Shown here: in pieces, positions 31,591 to 43,849 of the stretch | How the letters are laid out: each line of letters begins with the position of its first letter | Numbering within the stretch: position 1 is the stretch's first letter | Assembly (NCBI RefSeq): GCF_050436995.1 | Contig: NC_134766.1 | Span: 5,890,001 to 5,954,000, forward strand | From: Anticarsia gemmatalis | Lineage: Eukaryota; Arthropoda; Insecta; Lepidoptera; Erebidae | Direction: 5' to 3' | Length of the DNA: 64,000 nt | Position numbers and translations under genes: made by a program | Notes under the pieces: model-generated | Database searches by the model: none | What the model was told of the DNA's origin: nothing | What the model saw: the letters and a program-made list of their open reading frames with translations, nothing else

Positions 31591-33250
31591 ATCGTTATAG
31601 GCTAATGTATCAAAGTTTTTTTGAACAATATCAACAAATCTGCCTTGTCAAGTCTTTCTCGATGCTTTATTTTATAAACTTTTAACAAGTTTTCGAAATC
31701 GTCTTAATATTTTCAATCTAGTAGAAAAGCTGTTGCTCGGGAGACGAAACGGCAAGAAAAATTCTGTCCTAAGTCACAAAACACGCGGACGAAACGGCAA
31801 AGCTACATTAATATAGATCTTTGAGTTACCGAAAGTGGCACTCAAAGATATTGTATCCAATCGTTGGTATACAATCATAATTTTCGAGAATTCAATACCT
31901 CGATGAAAGTCCACCGGTCAAAGTCCAGTGAAATGGTAGCTTAATGCCAATTGAGATGTAGTCGTGGCTGCAAAAAATACGGTCGAGTAACCTTTGATAT
32001 TTTGATGAATACAAATTTTCGTTGCTTCTATACTTACGTTTTCTTGAAATGAATTACCTTTATTGCTCCTTCACTTACTTATCTATAATATGTTTTCTTT
32101 GGATAATACGAAGATGTTGGAATGGAAAAAGCACATTTCTTGAGCCAGTTCTTAAAATTTATCGAGCAAATCCCTTTGTCAGACGGCGATAAAACGTCAA
32201 CAAATGTAGTTTCGATCTAATTGTTCGAAAACTGCAATATCATCGTAGTTTTCATTTTACTATGATTGTTTAGTAGCCAAGTATAGCACATTATCATATC
32301 TGCTTTATATTTCCACTGTATGTTTACCTTTCAGATCTAAAAATACTTTTACACCTACAAAGTGTTTGTTAAAAGTCTATTTTCTATGGGCAATTTAGAA
32401 GTATTAGCATACCTGTGCCTAGTCATAGATTGTTATTGTGTTCTTAATTTAATATATCTTAGAGATTTGCCGTACAGATGAACATAATAGATAAACAGCG
32501 TGAATACGTCATTTTTGATACTTCACTCGATTTTATTACTGTGAGCGATAATCGGAAATTTTATTTTATTTTATTTTATTATTTGGAAATCTTAATATTG
32601 ACAGTTAAGTAGAAATTCAGTTAGAAAAGTAGACATTGGACATGTAACAATTATTCATTTATTCATTGCAGTTATTTATAATTTTAATTCAGTTATAATG
32701 GATTACTTACAGAATTCACTGGGAGGGATAGGAGTTAGTTAATTAGAAAATTACTAATACTTTAATTAAATTATCACGAGCTGCGCAATCTCCTTCAGAC
32801 AATCAGACCAAACTAATTGTTAATTTCGCAGAATTGAATTCTATTTAGAAATACAATATTTTCTGCAACATTTTCCTTTAAACAACAATCGCAATGCTTA
32901 GCAATTCGTCATTGAGCATTGGCTAACGAGACAGTGAAAATCTTTGGATGGAAACTATTGCACAAGTTGCATTAGCGTAATGGTGTTGATGTTGTGTGTC
33001 AACACAGCAATGTGCTCGGTGTATGGCGCCGTGAAGGACGGTACGCAAAATATTACGATGATGCCACTAATGGTGTGCCTCTATATTATATTTAAAAACT
33101 CCTTTACATTATTTACGTCGTAGGAGTTCGTGTAGGTAAACGTCTTTATTCGTAAACTTCGATTGAGAATGTAAGGATTTAAAGAAGTCCCTCAAAAAAA
33201 CTGTCTTAACATAGAGACGACCACATTTCATGTCTTGCAAAAAGGTCATG
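31591..33250. other. AT-rich non-coding stretch, probably intronic
   Basis: Nothing was recognised apart from a short TTTTA microsatellite near 32560-32580. Confidence 0.45.
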
Positions 33251-33254
33251 TGCG

Positions 33255-33420
33255 TAGTACTTGCAACTGGCGGTCCTGTATAACAAGATGTATGAATGTG
33301 AATGAAGCAAAGGAATGGAATGTCAGGATGAAGTTTGTAGAATCGGACCAAGTGGCGTTCTCTGATCTCTGCCTACCGCTATGGCAAGACGGCGTGATTG
33401 TTTGTATGTGAGTATGTTTG
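33255..33420 (+). repeat. GAATGTGAATGAAGCAAAG family, copy 3 of 4
   Basis: GGTCCTGTATAACAAGATG, TATGAATGTGAATGAAGC, AAGTGGCGTTCTCTGATC and TCTGCCTACCGCTATGG are present. It is the best preserved copy in the window. Confidence 0.8.
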
Positions 33421-34685
33421 TACATTTCATGGCGTCTACTTTAAGACCTTAAATGTTGAATATAATAGATATTAATAGTGTGTCAAAAACTGGCGAATTG
33501 TGCAAGTTGTTTACTGCTATTACTATAAAGTTGCTCAAATCTAATGTCGGTGCTCCACTGTCCTAAGTTTCACTTGTACCAGCTGACATCATATAAATAA
33601 TTTAGAACCCAACTCTATGATGCAAGTGGCCCAATACGTAGGTACCTTGTGTTTAGTGTAACAGTCCCTGATTCAAATTTCGTCAGACGCACTTTCATAC
33701 GATGAAGAAAACGATTTCCACTTGTACTTGTCTATGGTTGCAAAATAAAAAACAAATGAAGTAGGTAGTTGGATCATTGTATAAGTATTTATTTTGGTTT
33801 TACCTTGTTTTCTCGTAACCCTGACATTAAACATGTTTCAATTTAGTTTAAAATGTAGTCCAATTAATGACTCATATTCACGTGCAAATAAAATGGAATT
33901 TAAAGTTTATTTTTAAGATTTTATAGGCGCCTATTAAATTGCCTTTTTAACTTGTATTGACTGCCACAACTCTGTAGAGTTTCCAAAGCTTATAAAACAC
34001 GAATGTAAAAGTTGTCTACTAAAAAGTAACATAGACATACAAATTGGACAAAAGAACCTCACCAAAGTTAGTCTTTTTGTTTTTCTTAAACATAGACTGT
34101 ATAAGGGCGGCCATTGCAGTTGTTTTGGCGGGAAAAACTATTGAATCGCTCCGAAGTCGGTTACTTGGTTAACTTTTACGTAACTTGAGTCTCCGTTTCG
34201 CAAAAGCACATATTTACTACCTTCTATAATTATATGGCTACTTACTTACAACTTAGGTACAGGTGCTAGTAGTCCGTATTTATGATAAGTTCTCGAACTT
34301 ACTACAAGCATTCCATGCAGGCAAGATTTCGATTGCGTTTAAATCTTTACTATACAATGCGAATAATATCCTAGCAGAGATTCATACAAACTTATGTAAT
34401 TTGCGTTATTCGTAATAGAACGCTAATTTGTAAAGTAAATACTCCCAAAATAATAAACACCTTTAAGGCTGGTGTCAAATCACCATAGCTTGCGATAAAC
34501 TAGCAAAGTATAACATAATACCTACCTAATTTATTAAAATACTTGTTGGCAAAAAAACATTAATAGGAATAGACGTAATTCTTTCCCGAAAAATTTATTT
34601 TGATCTATAGTGTCTATCAAACCCCTTTTCACCCCCAGTTAATTATAGGCCTTCTCTTACTTACTTACTAGAGTAGTATCAACTA
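33421..34685. other. AT-rich non-coding stretch
   Basis: No gene or repeat was recognised. Confidence 0.5.
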
Positions 34686-34689
34686 CATT

Positions 34690-34925
34690 ATATTAACTAC
34701 TAAAGGCCGCCCGCGACTTCGTCCGCTTGGAAAACCTTCCCGTGTAAATCCCGATCACTTGCAAACTCCGGGATAAAAAGTAGCCTATGTACCTATTATT
34801 CTGGGTCTTCAGCTACCTATATACCAAATTTCATCATAATCGGTTCGGTAGTATTTGAAAGAGTAACAAACATCCATACATACATACATTTTCACAAACT
34901 TTCGCATTTTATAATATTAGTAGGA
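34690..34925 (+). repeat. LINE-tail-like repeat with ACATACATACAT tail
   Basis: GCCCGCGACTTCGTCCGCTTGG, GGGATAAAAAGTAGCCTATG, CCAAATTTCATCATAATCGG and ACAAACTTTCGCATTTTATA are the signature blocks of a very common lepidopteran repeat. A diverged relative lies at 61245-61415. Confidence 0.85.
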
Positions 34926-37900
34926 TAATTTAATTTTGTAGTACCTACTTTTGTAGTACATCTTCTCACGTAGGCACAATAAACAAGTAAAATCCACGCT
35001 AAACATTCGTGTGTGACCAATGCGTGTCAATACGGTTCATTTAGCCTGAGAATGACCCACTACAATAGACACCATGGCGTTTTGTCACAAATACCTTTGT
35101 CTAAATATTGTTAACAATAGTTTGCGTTGTTTATTATTGTAAAACTGTGTAGCGATATTTTTGTTAAAAATTAAGAGAATCTATGCGAAGGCAAAATTAC
35201 GTTCATTTATTTCATTTACTAATTGATTTATTTTAAGCGCCGATTTGAACAGAAATCGGGGTGTTTGGCAAATAGTTGTTGAAGATAGAGACCAGTAGAA
35301 TAGTTTGAGGACGCGGACGGTCTTTGCCCAATAATAAGACAAAGTACAGGCGTAGAGTAGGCACCTACCTTTAGGTCTGCTAGTTAATAAAGAAAAGCGC
35401 ATTATGAAAATTAAGTATTTCAATAGTATTTTCTTAACGCTACAATACTTTCTTTTGGAAAATTGATCGAGGTAAAATTTGTTGTTATTTTTATTTGTAA
35501 AATACTTTTTGTAGTTCGCTTCTGCATGGTGCCCTTAATGTGAAAAGACTGTACTTAATTAAAAACTTCACGTGCGAAGTTCTCAGAGCAACTTGAACCC
35601 ATTAAACAAGAAGCAAGTCATTTAAATGAACTTTCGTTTACCAAATCGGGCACAATAAAACCTACTTTCTAGGGAAATGCCACAGTACCATGTGAACTTA
35701 AATTTGTAAGACATTTTGCTCCTAAACTTATGTATTGTTAGAGTTAGGAGTGTTACACACCGTTGGACAGTATTTTTTAAAAGTTTTTTCGTAAGCGTTT
35801 ATCATGATAAGAGACTGTTATTATACTTTTTCTGAAGATTTTAGAATAATTACTTGGATTTTTTTGTTCATGTCATAGTTTGGCTAACATTTTTTTCCGA
35901 AATTTTACAACATTGAGTTTGGTAGGTAGTTTTGGTAGGTCGCTGTTTTATACGTACGCGAGGAAGCTCGCCTCCCTGCTAAACGGCAAAACATATTCAG
36001 TTCTTCACTCTGAATGTATCATCCTAATAATATAGGTATAAGTACATTGTATCAGAATTTTACTGACCCGTCATACCGTCCCTATAAATTCCGAACAGCT
36101 ATCTTTAAAACTGTGAACTCTACCTTAGCACGTCTAAAGAACGTTACTGGTATGTTTACGCACAGCGATGTTAGATATCTGCCTGCTTGGCGTGAATTAC
36201 TGACAAATTCAAGCTTATAGCTACGACTACACGTCTTCCGGGGATTGTTACAGACGCGCGCCATGCCGAACTCCTTTTAAACCTTATTGTTATGTGTTTA
36301 AGGCTTGTTATTAAACGGCACACTTGATTAAAATGGGTACGCTTTACGGTTGAACTATGGTGAAATATGGGTACATGTTACTACATAGTTCGTTTTATCT
36401 AAAGCTTAAACGCATCTAAGCGAAGTAATAGTTATTAGGTAGTTAGGTACCCATAGACATTCTACTTCTCCGTTATATTTTTTTGGGTACAGTATGGTCA
36501 AAGACATATGCAGATCTATTTTTTTTTACTTCTTAAACCGATGACCGTTGCACACTTTGCCGCCTTTGTTCATATTTTTATTTAACAGCAAAATATACCT
36601 AGTATCTGCGCTGTTATAAAATTCTAGTTACAGTTTCCTTGTCTGGTTTGTAAAGTAGGTAAATTAAATGCCGTATTTACTACCATCGAGACCAACAAAT
36701 TATCTGAAAAATGGTGCTCAAATCCGCATTGCTTGCTCGCATGATATCAAATATACCACGCTTGACAGAATAACTATCTTTTGTTAATGTGAAATACTCT
36801 ACTTCTTTATTATTTCGTTGCACCAATTCACACAGCACTAACATTAAAATGGAAATTTGGTTTTCCATCCTGCATACAAAAATGCTTTTTGTCGACAACA
36901 ATCAACAATAGACAAACATAGAATAATCATGCAACTTTTCCCACATTTTTTTTTAAATTGGAGCAGTGTCAAATAAAAAAAAGAACAGGCAATCGATCGA
37001 TTAACATTTTAATGTTGTTACTTGTTTCGTTCGAAAACATAAAATTTATTACGAATACATGTTCTGTGATATCTGAGATTAATACATTTAATAGCAGCCT
37101 GAGTCACAACAACTGTCCTCATTCTGCTCTACTGGCCAAGACCAAGACAAGACTTTCACTGCGTGCTTGTATAAGATGCTGTTTTGAGACGAATCTTTTT
37201 TTTTTTTATTGATTGTTGCAAAAGTAATGATGTCACTTTTTGCCGCCATTATTACTTTATTGCTGTTCAATTTCGTGACTTTTTAAATTATGTCGTCAAA
37301 CTTTTTTATGCATTTGAGTTTCAAAGAAGGTTTTCTTACGTATTTAATGTATTCATTAATTTCTCATTTGTCAACGTATGGCAATTTAATGGTGGAGTGA
37401 AATAACTTTTGCATTGTTGTATGCATTTGAACATTACACGGTAGCGGTTTAAAGTGTGACAAATGCAATAACCAGTTTCTTGAGTAATGTTAGAAAGACG
37501 AAAGTTTATGCATAATTTGCTATAAATAGATGCAGACAATCTAGACAATCTAGTCGTTACTATGCTGCCTACATTTTTTTATTGTAATGTCTAAATAATG
37601 AATAATTAACATGTAAGTGGATAATAGTTTCTTGCAAGAAAGTTGTTTGGCATCATGAGAGTTTCCGTAACTGTTCCACCAAGGTCTTTACGATTAACTT
37701 CCGAAAAAAAATACAGAGAAATCGTATAAACGAAAGGAAATAGCCAGCCGTAAAAAGCGCAAGGATCCAAAAAAAAATCTTTGCAGAACTACCTGAGTAC
37801 CTAAAGCTGTAGAATTGATAACTCAATAAATGTACTTACCCTTTTTTCATCCATGAAAGATACAAATTTTCTTTTAATTATTTTATTGTAAAGGATATAA

Positions 37901-38300
37901 TCTAACCATATGATCTTTTCTTTCATTCACGTAGCTTGGAGCAGTTCCAATATACGCAAAGTTTCGATGGCGCATGGCGGTCAGGCCTTTGGCGGTATTA
38001 TTCCGTGATTATAACTAATACAATTGTATCGAAACGTATCAGGAACTGGTAAATAATGGAGGTTTAAACAAATAAATCTTGTTTATGATCGTTTTCAATG
38101 GAGTATAGTGCACATTGTATTTGATATAATTGGCTCCTTGTATGGATCAATAGGTTTGTGTTCTATGACAAAGGTCTTGAGCATCGAGTGGATTAGTCTC
38201 TGAATCATTAGGGGAATTTGAATGGAGGTCACGTAGGAACACGTGTGTGCTCTGTTTATTGGTACAAGACCATTTGACAGGTTTGTTTTGGATTATCTTC
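34926..38300. other. AT-rich non-coding stretch, probably intronic
   Basis: Several small open frames exist, but none shows a domain, splice-site context or composition change that would support a gene. Confidence 0.45.
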
Positions 38301-38351
38301 CGTTGGACGCAACGGAATGTTAAAAAGCATGTTAAAAAGCAATAATAGTGA

Positions 38352-38382
38352 GTAAGGATGGAAGGCTTTCTTCCATCCTTAC
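38352..38382. repeat. Perfect hairpin: 13-bp stem, 5-nt loop
   Basis: GTAAGGATGGAAG at 38352-38364 is the exact reverse complement of 38370-38382, around the loop GCTTT. An AT-rich region with TATATA runs and overlapping AGCTTATAAGCT palindromes follows at 38391-38460. Confidence 0.9.
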
Positions 38383-38767
38383 AAACTCTTTTAAGCTTTA
38401 TTTATATATATCTATATATATATAAATAGCTTATAAGCTATATAGCTTTATAAGCACTCGTCCTTGATGAAGTAGACCTGCCTCGTGTCATTTTTGTGAT
38501 AAGGAAGAAAAAAAGCTTTAGTTTAGGTACACTTAAACCTAGTTTTCAATTTAAAGTGAATGTTCAAGTTTTTAAGACATTTTTAAATACGTAAGTTATG
38601 TAACTAAATAACCTTTAATACCGCAGAAAAAGAACAATAAATGTCACTTGCACATCCATGTAAAGTTATAAATCAAAAAGTTCAGTAACACTGACGCATT
38701 AAGTGCAATCATTGCCCTTTATTCATACAATAGGTAGCCCAAAAACAGGTATAATATCCTACGGGAC

Positions 38768-38810
38768 GTCGCGATTCGGCACTAACGGTACACAGCCAGG
38801 TGCATCGACC
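38768..38810 (+). promoter_or_regulatory. Motif copy A: CTAACGGT..GGTGCATCGACC element
   Basis: GTCGCGATTCGG, CTAACGGT and GGTGCATCGACC occur here in the same order and almost the same spacing as at 43672-43717. The surrounding DNA is unrelated AT-rich sequence. It could be a shared regulatory element or a remnant of a duplication. Confidence 0.45.
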
Positions 38811-40015
38811 CCGCAAGCTCCACTTTCCAAACGTAACAGCTTTTCGAAAAAAACATTTTCGTAACAAAACCTTCACGGTTAAATGTCAAAAAACCAAAGA
38901 CAATTTATGAAAGCAAATAGAAACCAGCCAGTTGTTTGTGTTAGCTCTATTTTATTTTATTTTTATATGGCGCCTATTTATTTTTCTTTGATACGCACAA
39001 TGGCTTTCACTTGCGTAGCGCGTAAGATAATAAAGCATTTCTTTAAATTGATCCAATACGTGAAATAAACCCACGTTACAGAAAACCTGAACAAAATATT
39101 AAATAACACCTTAAAATTTACAGCATAAACAAAACTATCAACTATTGTGACCGTAGAACAAACGACAATAAACATTGTTTGTGGTTACATTTGCAGGTCT
39201 TCTACCTTTAATTTGTAGGTGACGGTTTACGTAAGTAGTCCTTAAATGTACTGATTACGCTGTACATTTAAAACGTGACGCCATGTCTTTCTATGTGACC
39301 TTAGTCCCATAGCACATGCCAAGGTGTTCATTTAATGATAATAGTGGGTACCTTATAAATAGACTTTACATTTTATTGAGTCTGACCGGTATAATATAAT
39401 GATTACAGTGCGGAAAACGACAAAAATAGCAGAACATTCGGAATGGACGTCGGTAGGATATTGGCTATTACTTTTACTGAAATGTTGACCAGGATTTATG
39501 TTTGATTAGTTAGAAATCCAGATCTCAGCCCACCTGAGTACATATAATACAAAAACTTAGTAGAGCCTTGCATGCAAAGCACAAAAAATAAAAAAATCAG
39601 GACATGCTTATGCAGCTTGCGGAAGCTTGTTTGATACAGATAGGTACTTTATTCTAGAAATACACAGGATTGTTAATTATAATCTAGATAAATCGTGCAT
39701 GCAAAGGCTCTCGACTAAGTGGTCGGACTATAGTGACGTCATAACAATGTCACACGAGCTGCAACCAATGAAGTAATAAGCATAATTAGACACAATTAAC
39801 ACAGGGCACGCAGAAGACGAATAAAATTAGAATAAATTAGGAAGAATTGACACCTCATTTATGACTCATACTTTGACTTTACGAATAAAGGTTTGTTCGG
39901 TAATGTATGTCCAGCATTTAATGGTCAACAATTTTGTAGCAAAATTCGTCCATAGGGTCTAAAAGATCCTCATCGCTAGAAAAAATATTGAGCTATTTAT
40001 TGCGTGTTTCAATCA
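38811..40015. other. AT-rich non-coding stretch, probably intronic
   Basis: No gene or repeat family was recognised. Confidence 0.45.
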
Positions 40016-40515
40016 AAATTTGAAGTTTAAGCTAACATGTTGGGCGCTTGCCACGGTCGAGATTTTGAATTTTCAAGCCTTCAAGAACTGTTAAAGAAAT
40101 CTCTGAAATACGCAAACTTTTCGCACGATGTTTTCTTTCACCAGTAAGTGATTATATTATTAATCTCAAATGCCTAACACATACGCGATGATTTTAAAAA
40201 GGTCATAAGCGCCGATCACTTTGGATCTTGAATTCCCATTTCCCAGAGGTGAATATATTTACGATGTACGTATATTATAAGTAATTGTTAGTCCAACTAG
40301 AGCACCTATTAGTTATGATTTTACGTTAGAACTAATTACGAAAATGCGTTATTTTCGTTTAACATACATGGATGGGCGTGGTGCTGTTAGCTGGTAGCTC
40401 TAGTCAAATAATGACTTTTGTCATGTCTGATCGTAATTTATGAAGGAACTTTAATTATTGACGTAGATGAGCTTGACCAGTATGTTTATGTCCATAATAT
40501 AGGTTTTTTTGAGCC

Positions 40516-40668
40516 TAGCCTTTCTTTCAAATTATTTCGGAGTCGGCTTCCAGTCTCACCGATTGCAGCTGAATTGCAAGCATTTTTTTCCAATTTTACA
40601 TGGAGCGACTGCCTATCTGACCTCCACAACCCAGTTACCTGGGATATAACACGATACCCTTCGGTAAG
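40516..40668 (-). repeat. GTTATAACCCAGGTAA repeat family, copy 3 of 3 (minus strand)
   Basis: On the plus strand the blocks are GTCGGCTTCCAGTCTCACC, ATGGAGCGACTGCCTATCTG and ACCTCCACAACCCAGTTACC, the reverse complement of copy 1. An open frame across it is a by-product. Confidence 0.82.
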
Positions 40669-40804
40669 ACTGGTTGTCAGACTTTCAAGCTTTTAACTAC
40701 TGTTAACGACTGTCAAAGTTAGTGTAGTGGAGAACTAAGAGACGGTTTTTGGAAATTCCATCCCGAAGGGTATGAAATGACACGCGGGCGGAAAGCTAGT
40801 AATA

Positions 40805-41005
40805 TTAGGTCGGGGAAAAAGTCTTTTCACATTATAGTAAATATGAACTAGCAATAAAATCTTTTCTCTACGCAGAAAAGCTCGATATTTGGGTACCTCA
40901 CGAGCTCACTAAAACCGTGTACTCATTTGTGATTCTTGAAGCCAAAGAGGTATTATTACAAGTTCATACATACTATAATGCGAAAAGACTTTTTCCCAAA
41001 CCTAA
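40805..41005. mobile_element. Internally deleted mariner transposon (201 bp)
   Basis: The ends are 33-bp inverted repeats with 30 matches, starting TTAGGT and containing GGGAAAAAGTCTTTTC. TA lies on both sides, the mariner target duplication. Inside, near 40877-40916, the frame EKLDIWVPHELTK matches a conserved block of mariner transposase; the rest of the enzyme is gone. Confidence 0.9.
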
Positions 41006-42039
41006 TATAATGAACCAACAGCCATGTTAAAATACCTGTAGTATAATCAAAAAGCATCTCTTGCAGTGTTGCACAGTTTAAAGTAACGATAGTATTGCGT
41101 TAAGTTTATGTAATGTGGTCTGAATGTAAAGTGCATGCTTGACACCCAAGTTATCTGTGTTGAAACTTGATACTTGAAATTGCCTCGTCCTATTACAAAT
41201 ATAGTTGGTATGAGTTTATTTTAATAGATGGATAAAATCACGCCTTTTGACCATAAGGGTAGGCAGAGTAAAGGATGTGTTGCTATGATTACTACAACTA
41301 AAACTACTTCATTCAGAAACATACTTACACTTTATCATACAGGACCGACGGTTATGAGTATTTCTAATTTTCTACTAGTTGTTAATATTTTTCTCAATGA
41401 AATCTATGAAGATATGAAAGGACTAAAGTGTATCAAGAATATTGTCCCTGCGTTCCATAAACTGCGGTTCGATTCCCCGGTCAAGTGCTGTGGAATTCGT
41501 GATTTTGTGCATGTACAATGATGTACATATTTTATTTACTTATGTAATTTCTGAAAAACTTTGCTAATATGAATCTGCAGTCAGTTCGAACAAACCCATA
41601 GCATACTTTGATTATTTCTTTCTGAACAGGCGTTAATTTATATTGGCACAGCTCTTTATTAAAAAAAAATATGTTTAATTATTGAGAAACAATCGACGGA
41701 GATGTCTAGATGACATGTAATGACAAAGTAATTGTAGAGTTAAGTGTCAATAAAAATACTTTTTATGACAAATCACTTTTAACAAAGACAACAATAAACA
41801 CTAATAAATGCATTATAAATATTCACTATTTGTCACGCGCGGGAAAAATACAACAACTAGTAATAAAATTATTTATTAGACAGTTTATAACTTGCCATTG
41901 ATTAAAACAATATATCTGACGCATCATTAATAAAATAGTAAACCTTTTGTTTATGGTCTTCAATTATTCAAAATATATTTTTCTAGTAAGAACCACAAAA
42001 GAAAATATATTTTGCGCCTCTAATTATGAAGCTATAAGT

Positions 42040-42250
42040 TCGAACCTACGCCAATGACTTTTCGAAGTTATTCGCAATTAAAATAACGATTACTTGCTTA
42101 ACGGTGAAGGAAAACATCATGTGGAAACCTTACATAGGTACCTGAAACTTCAGTCCTTAGGTGAATATAAAGACCCCAAATCGAAATGGGTTTTCGTGGT
42201 GGCATAAAGGTCTAACTGCTCTCACAATTTGGGAGGAGATTTTCCCCAGT
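42040..42250 (+). repeat. Dispersed repeat containing TTAACGGTGAAGGAAAACATC
   Basis: CTTGCTTAACGGTGAAGGAA and AACATCATGTGGAAACC resemble the left part of the composite at 57570-57760. A diverged copy may lie at 40020-40145 on the minus strand. Confidence 0.6.
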
Positions 42251-42604
42251 TTATTGTTTTGTAGTACAATTTTAATTGAAAAGTATTACGGAATCAATCA
42301 CATTCTCCACGCTATGTTATAGTGAGTTACAAAAACCATAACGTGCAGAACACGAAGATCTGTACACGACAACGCATGTTTATATAACATGTTACGAACG
42401 ATTATGTAAAATTATAGTAAACTTGTACACCCACTTCATTTCTTGCTTCCATTATTTTGAAGCAGGTTGTATGGAAACTGCCTCTGTAGTAGTCCATTCA
42501 ATTTATTCAAAATTAACAGGAGTATAGTACAATGCTTAACTTACGTCTTGCAATTTAATTACATAGTTCATATAAAGTTAACCTGTACTAGGATATAATC
42601 TTGT

Positions 42605-42925
42605 GTATTAGGTATATCAGACTGGAGACCACGAGATCTTGAGTTCCATTCCCTAGTCGGACTAACTGCTTTTAGTCTTTTTCTTATTTATATTAGATTA
42701 TTTTTAATATCAGTTTAGTAACGTGCCGGTATATGGCAATAGGCTAGCCTCTATTACATGGGACTAACATTGTTAATGGTGAAACGCGGGTGTATTTCGC
42801 AGATTTTGATTGTATTTATTTATCTAGGCACTGTATGTTATACCTACACCCTTATATACCTTTGCTTGCCTACAACTTCGGGTATAACATAGGTGATATT
42901 ATGTAAGTAGATATGTATGTATAAT
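42605..42925 (+). mobile_element. tRNA-derived SINE
   Basis: The head ends with GATCTTGAGTTCCATTCCC (degenerate B box). The body has TTACATGGGACTAACATTGT, GAAACGCGGGTGTATTTCGC and CCTACAACTTCGGGTATAAC, as in the other SINE copies. Copies of a 60-bp sequence lie on both sides (42418-42478 and 42925-42986). Confidence 0.82.
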
Positions 42926-43187
42926 AAACTTGTGTACCCAGTTCATGTCTCGTTTCCATTATTTTGAAGCAGGTTGTATGGAAATGCTAGTGATTTATGA
43001 CCTGTTCTGAAGTATGGCTTAATCGTAGTTAGGTACTGTTTGCAAGAGGAGCCGTCTCACTTTAGGATCTATATAGAGTTATGCCGTTGGTCTTCTGCGG
43101 GTTTATTCATGTTTGCCGTAGAAAATAATATATTGTAAAGAATATGGAAGTTGTTGATAGAAATTGGTAAAGTATAGGCGGCACTGA

Positions 43188-43380
43188 GAGATGCCTCCGT
43201 GGCGCAGTGCAATATGTCGCCACGCCGATACCACTGCGTCGGGAGGTCGTGGGTTCGATTTCATAATTGTTTCAGGTCTGGTTGTACTTTGTGTCCGTTG
43301 CTTCTATGTTTGTACAAGTCCTCGCGACACAAGAGCAATTCTTAGTGCAGTTGTCTTTAAAAAAAGAGTAGATAACAAAA
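43188..43380 (+). mobile_element. tRNA-derived SINE (GCCTCCGTGGCGCAGT head)
   Basis: The A-box region TGCCTCCGTGGCGCAGTG and the B box GTCGTGGGTTCGATTTC are followed by TGTACTTTGTGTCCGTTGCT, CGCGACACAAGAGCAATTC and TTAGTGCAGTTGTCTTTAAA. It is a well-known moth SINE type, inserted about 230 bp before the candidate TATA promoter. Confidence 0.85.
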
Positions 43381-43604
43381 ATATCATTTTTCATTAAACT
43401 TAGACATAATTATATTTGTAATGAAATAATGTATAGGTAAAGTTACTATGACGAAGTATAGATGCCACAGTAGACACTAAAGAAACTGTTATAAAGTTGT
43501 CTTCAACAATTAAACTTAACAACCGTATCAAAACGATAACAACAATAAAACTCTATTTACGAGATGGCACTTCATTAAACCTACTGTTTACGGTAAAGGG
43601 CAAT

Positions 43605-43843
43605 ACCCTATATAAACTACAGTAGTAACTGAAGGTAGGTTAGATATTCTGTGAATCACGAAGGGCCGCGTGTCGCAATATTTCGGGAGCTAACGGTGCC
43701 GAGCGGGTGCATCGACCGACCACTGCCAGTACGACTTGGCTTACGTTTACCGTGTGACGTGCCGACAACAGTGTACCAAGACTGTCCAAGGCTCTACCAA
43801 GAGTGACCAAGAAGGCCAAGTGATTGAAAATGTGACCGGTTAG
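43605..43843 (+). promoter_or_regulatory. Candidate TATA promoter and alternative non-coding first exon upstream of the CRAL-TRIO gene
   Basis: TATATAAAC at 43609-43617 would place a start near 43640. About 200 bases of GC-rich, CpG-containing sequence follow and end at a donor, TTAG|GTAATG (GT at 43844-43845). It contains a motif (43672-43717) also found at 38768-38810. No start codon with family support lies here. Confidence 0.4.
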
Positions 43844-43849
43844 GTAATG

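Noticed and set aside
41228..41521. 97-codon plus-strand frame
   Set aside because: It ends in a SINE-like fragment (GCGGTTCGATTCCCCGG near 41465) and has no protein family features.
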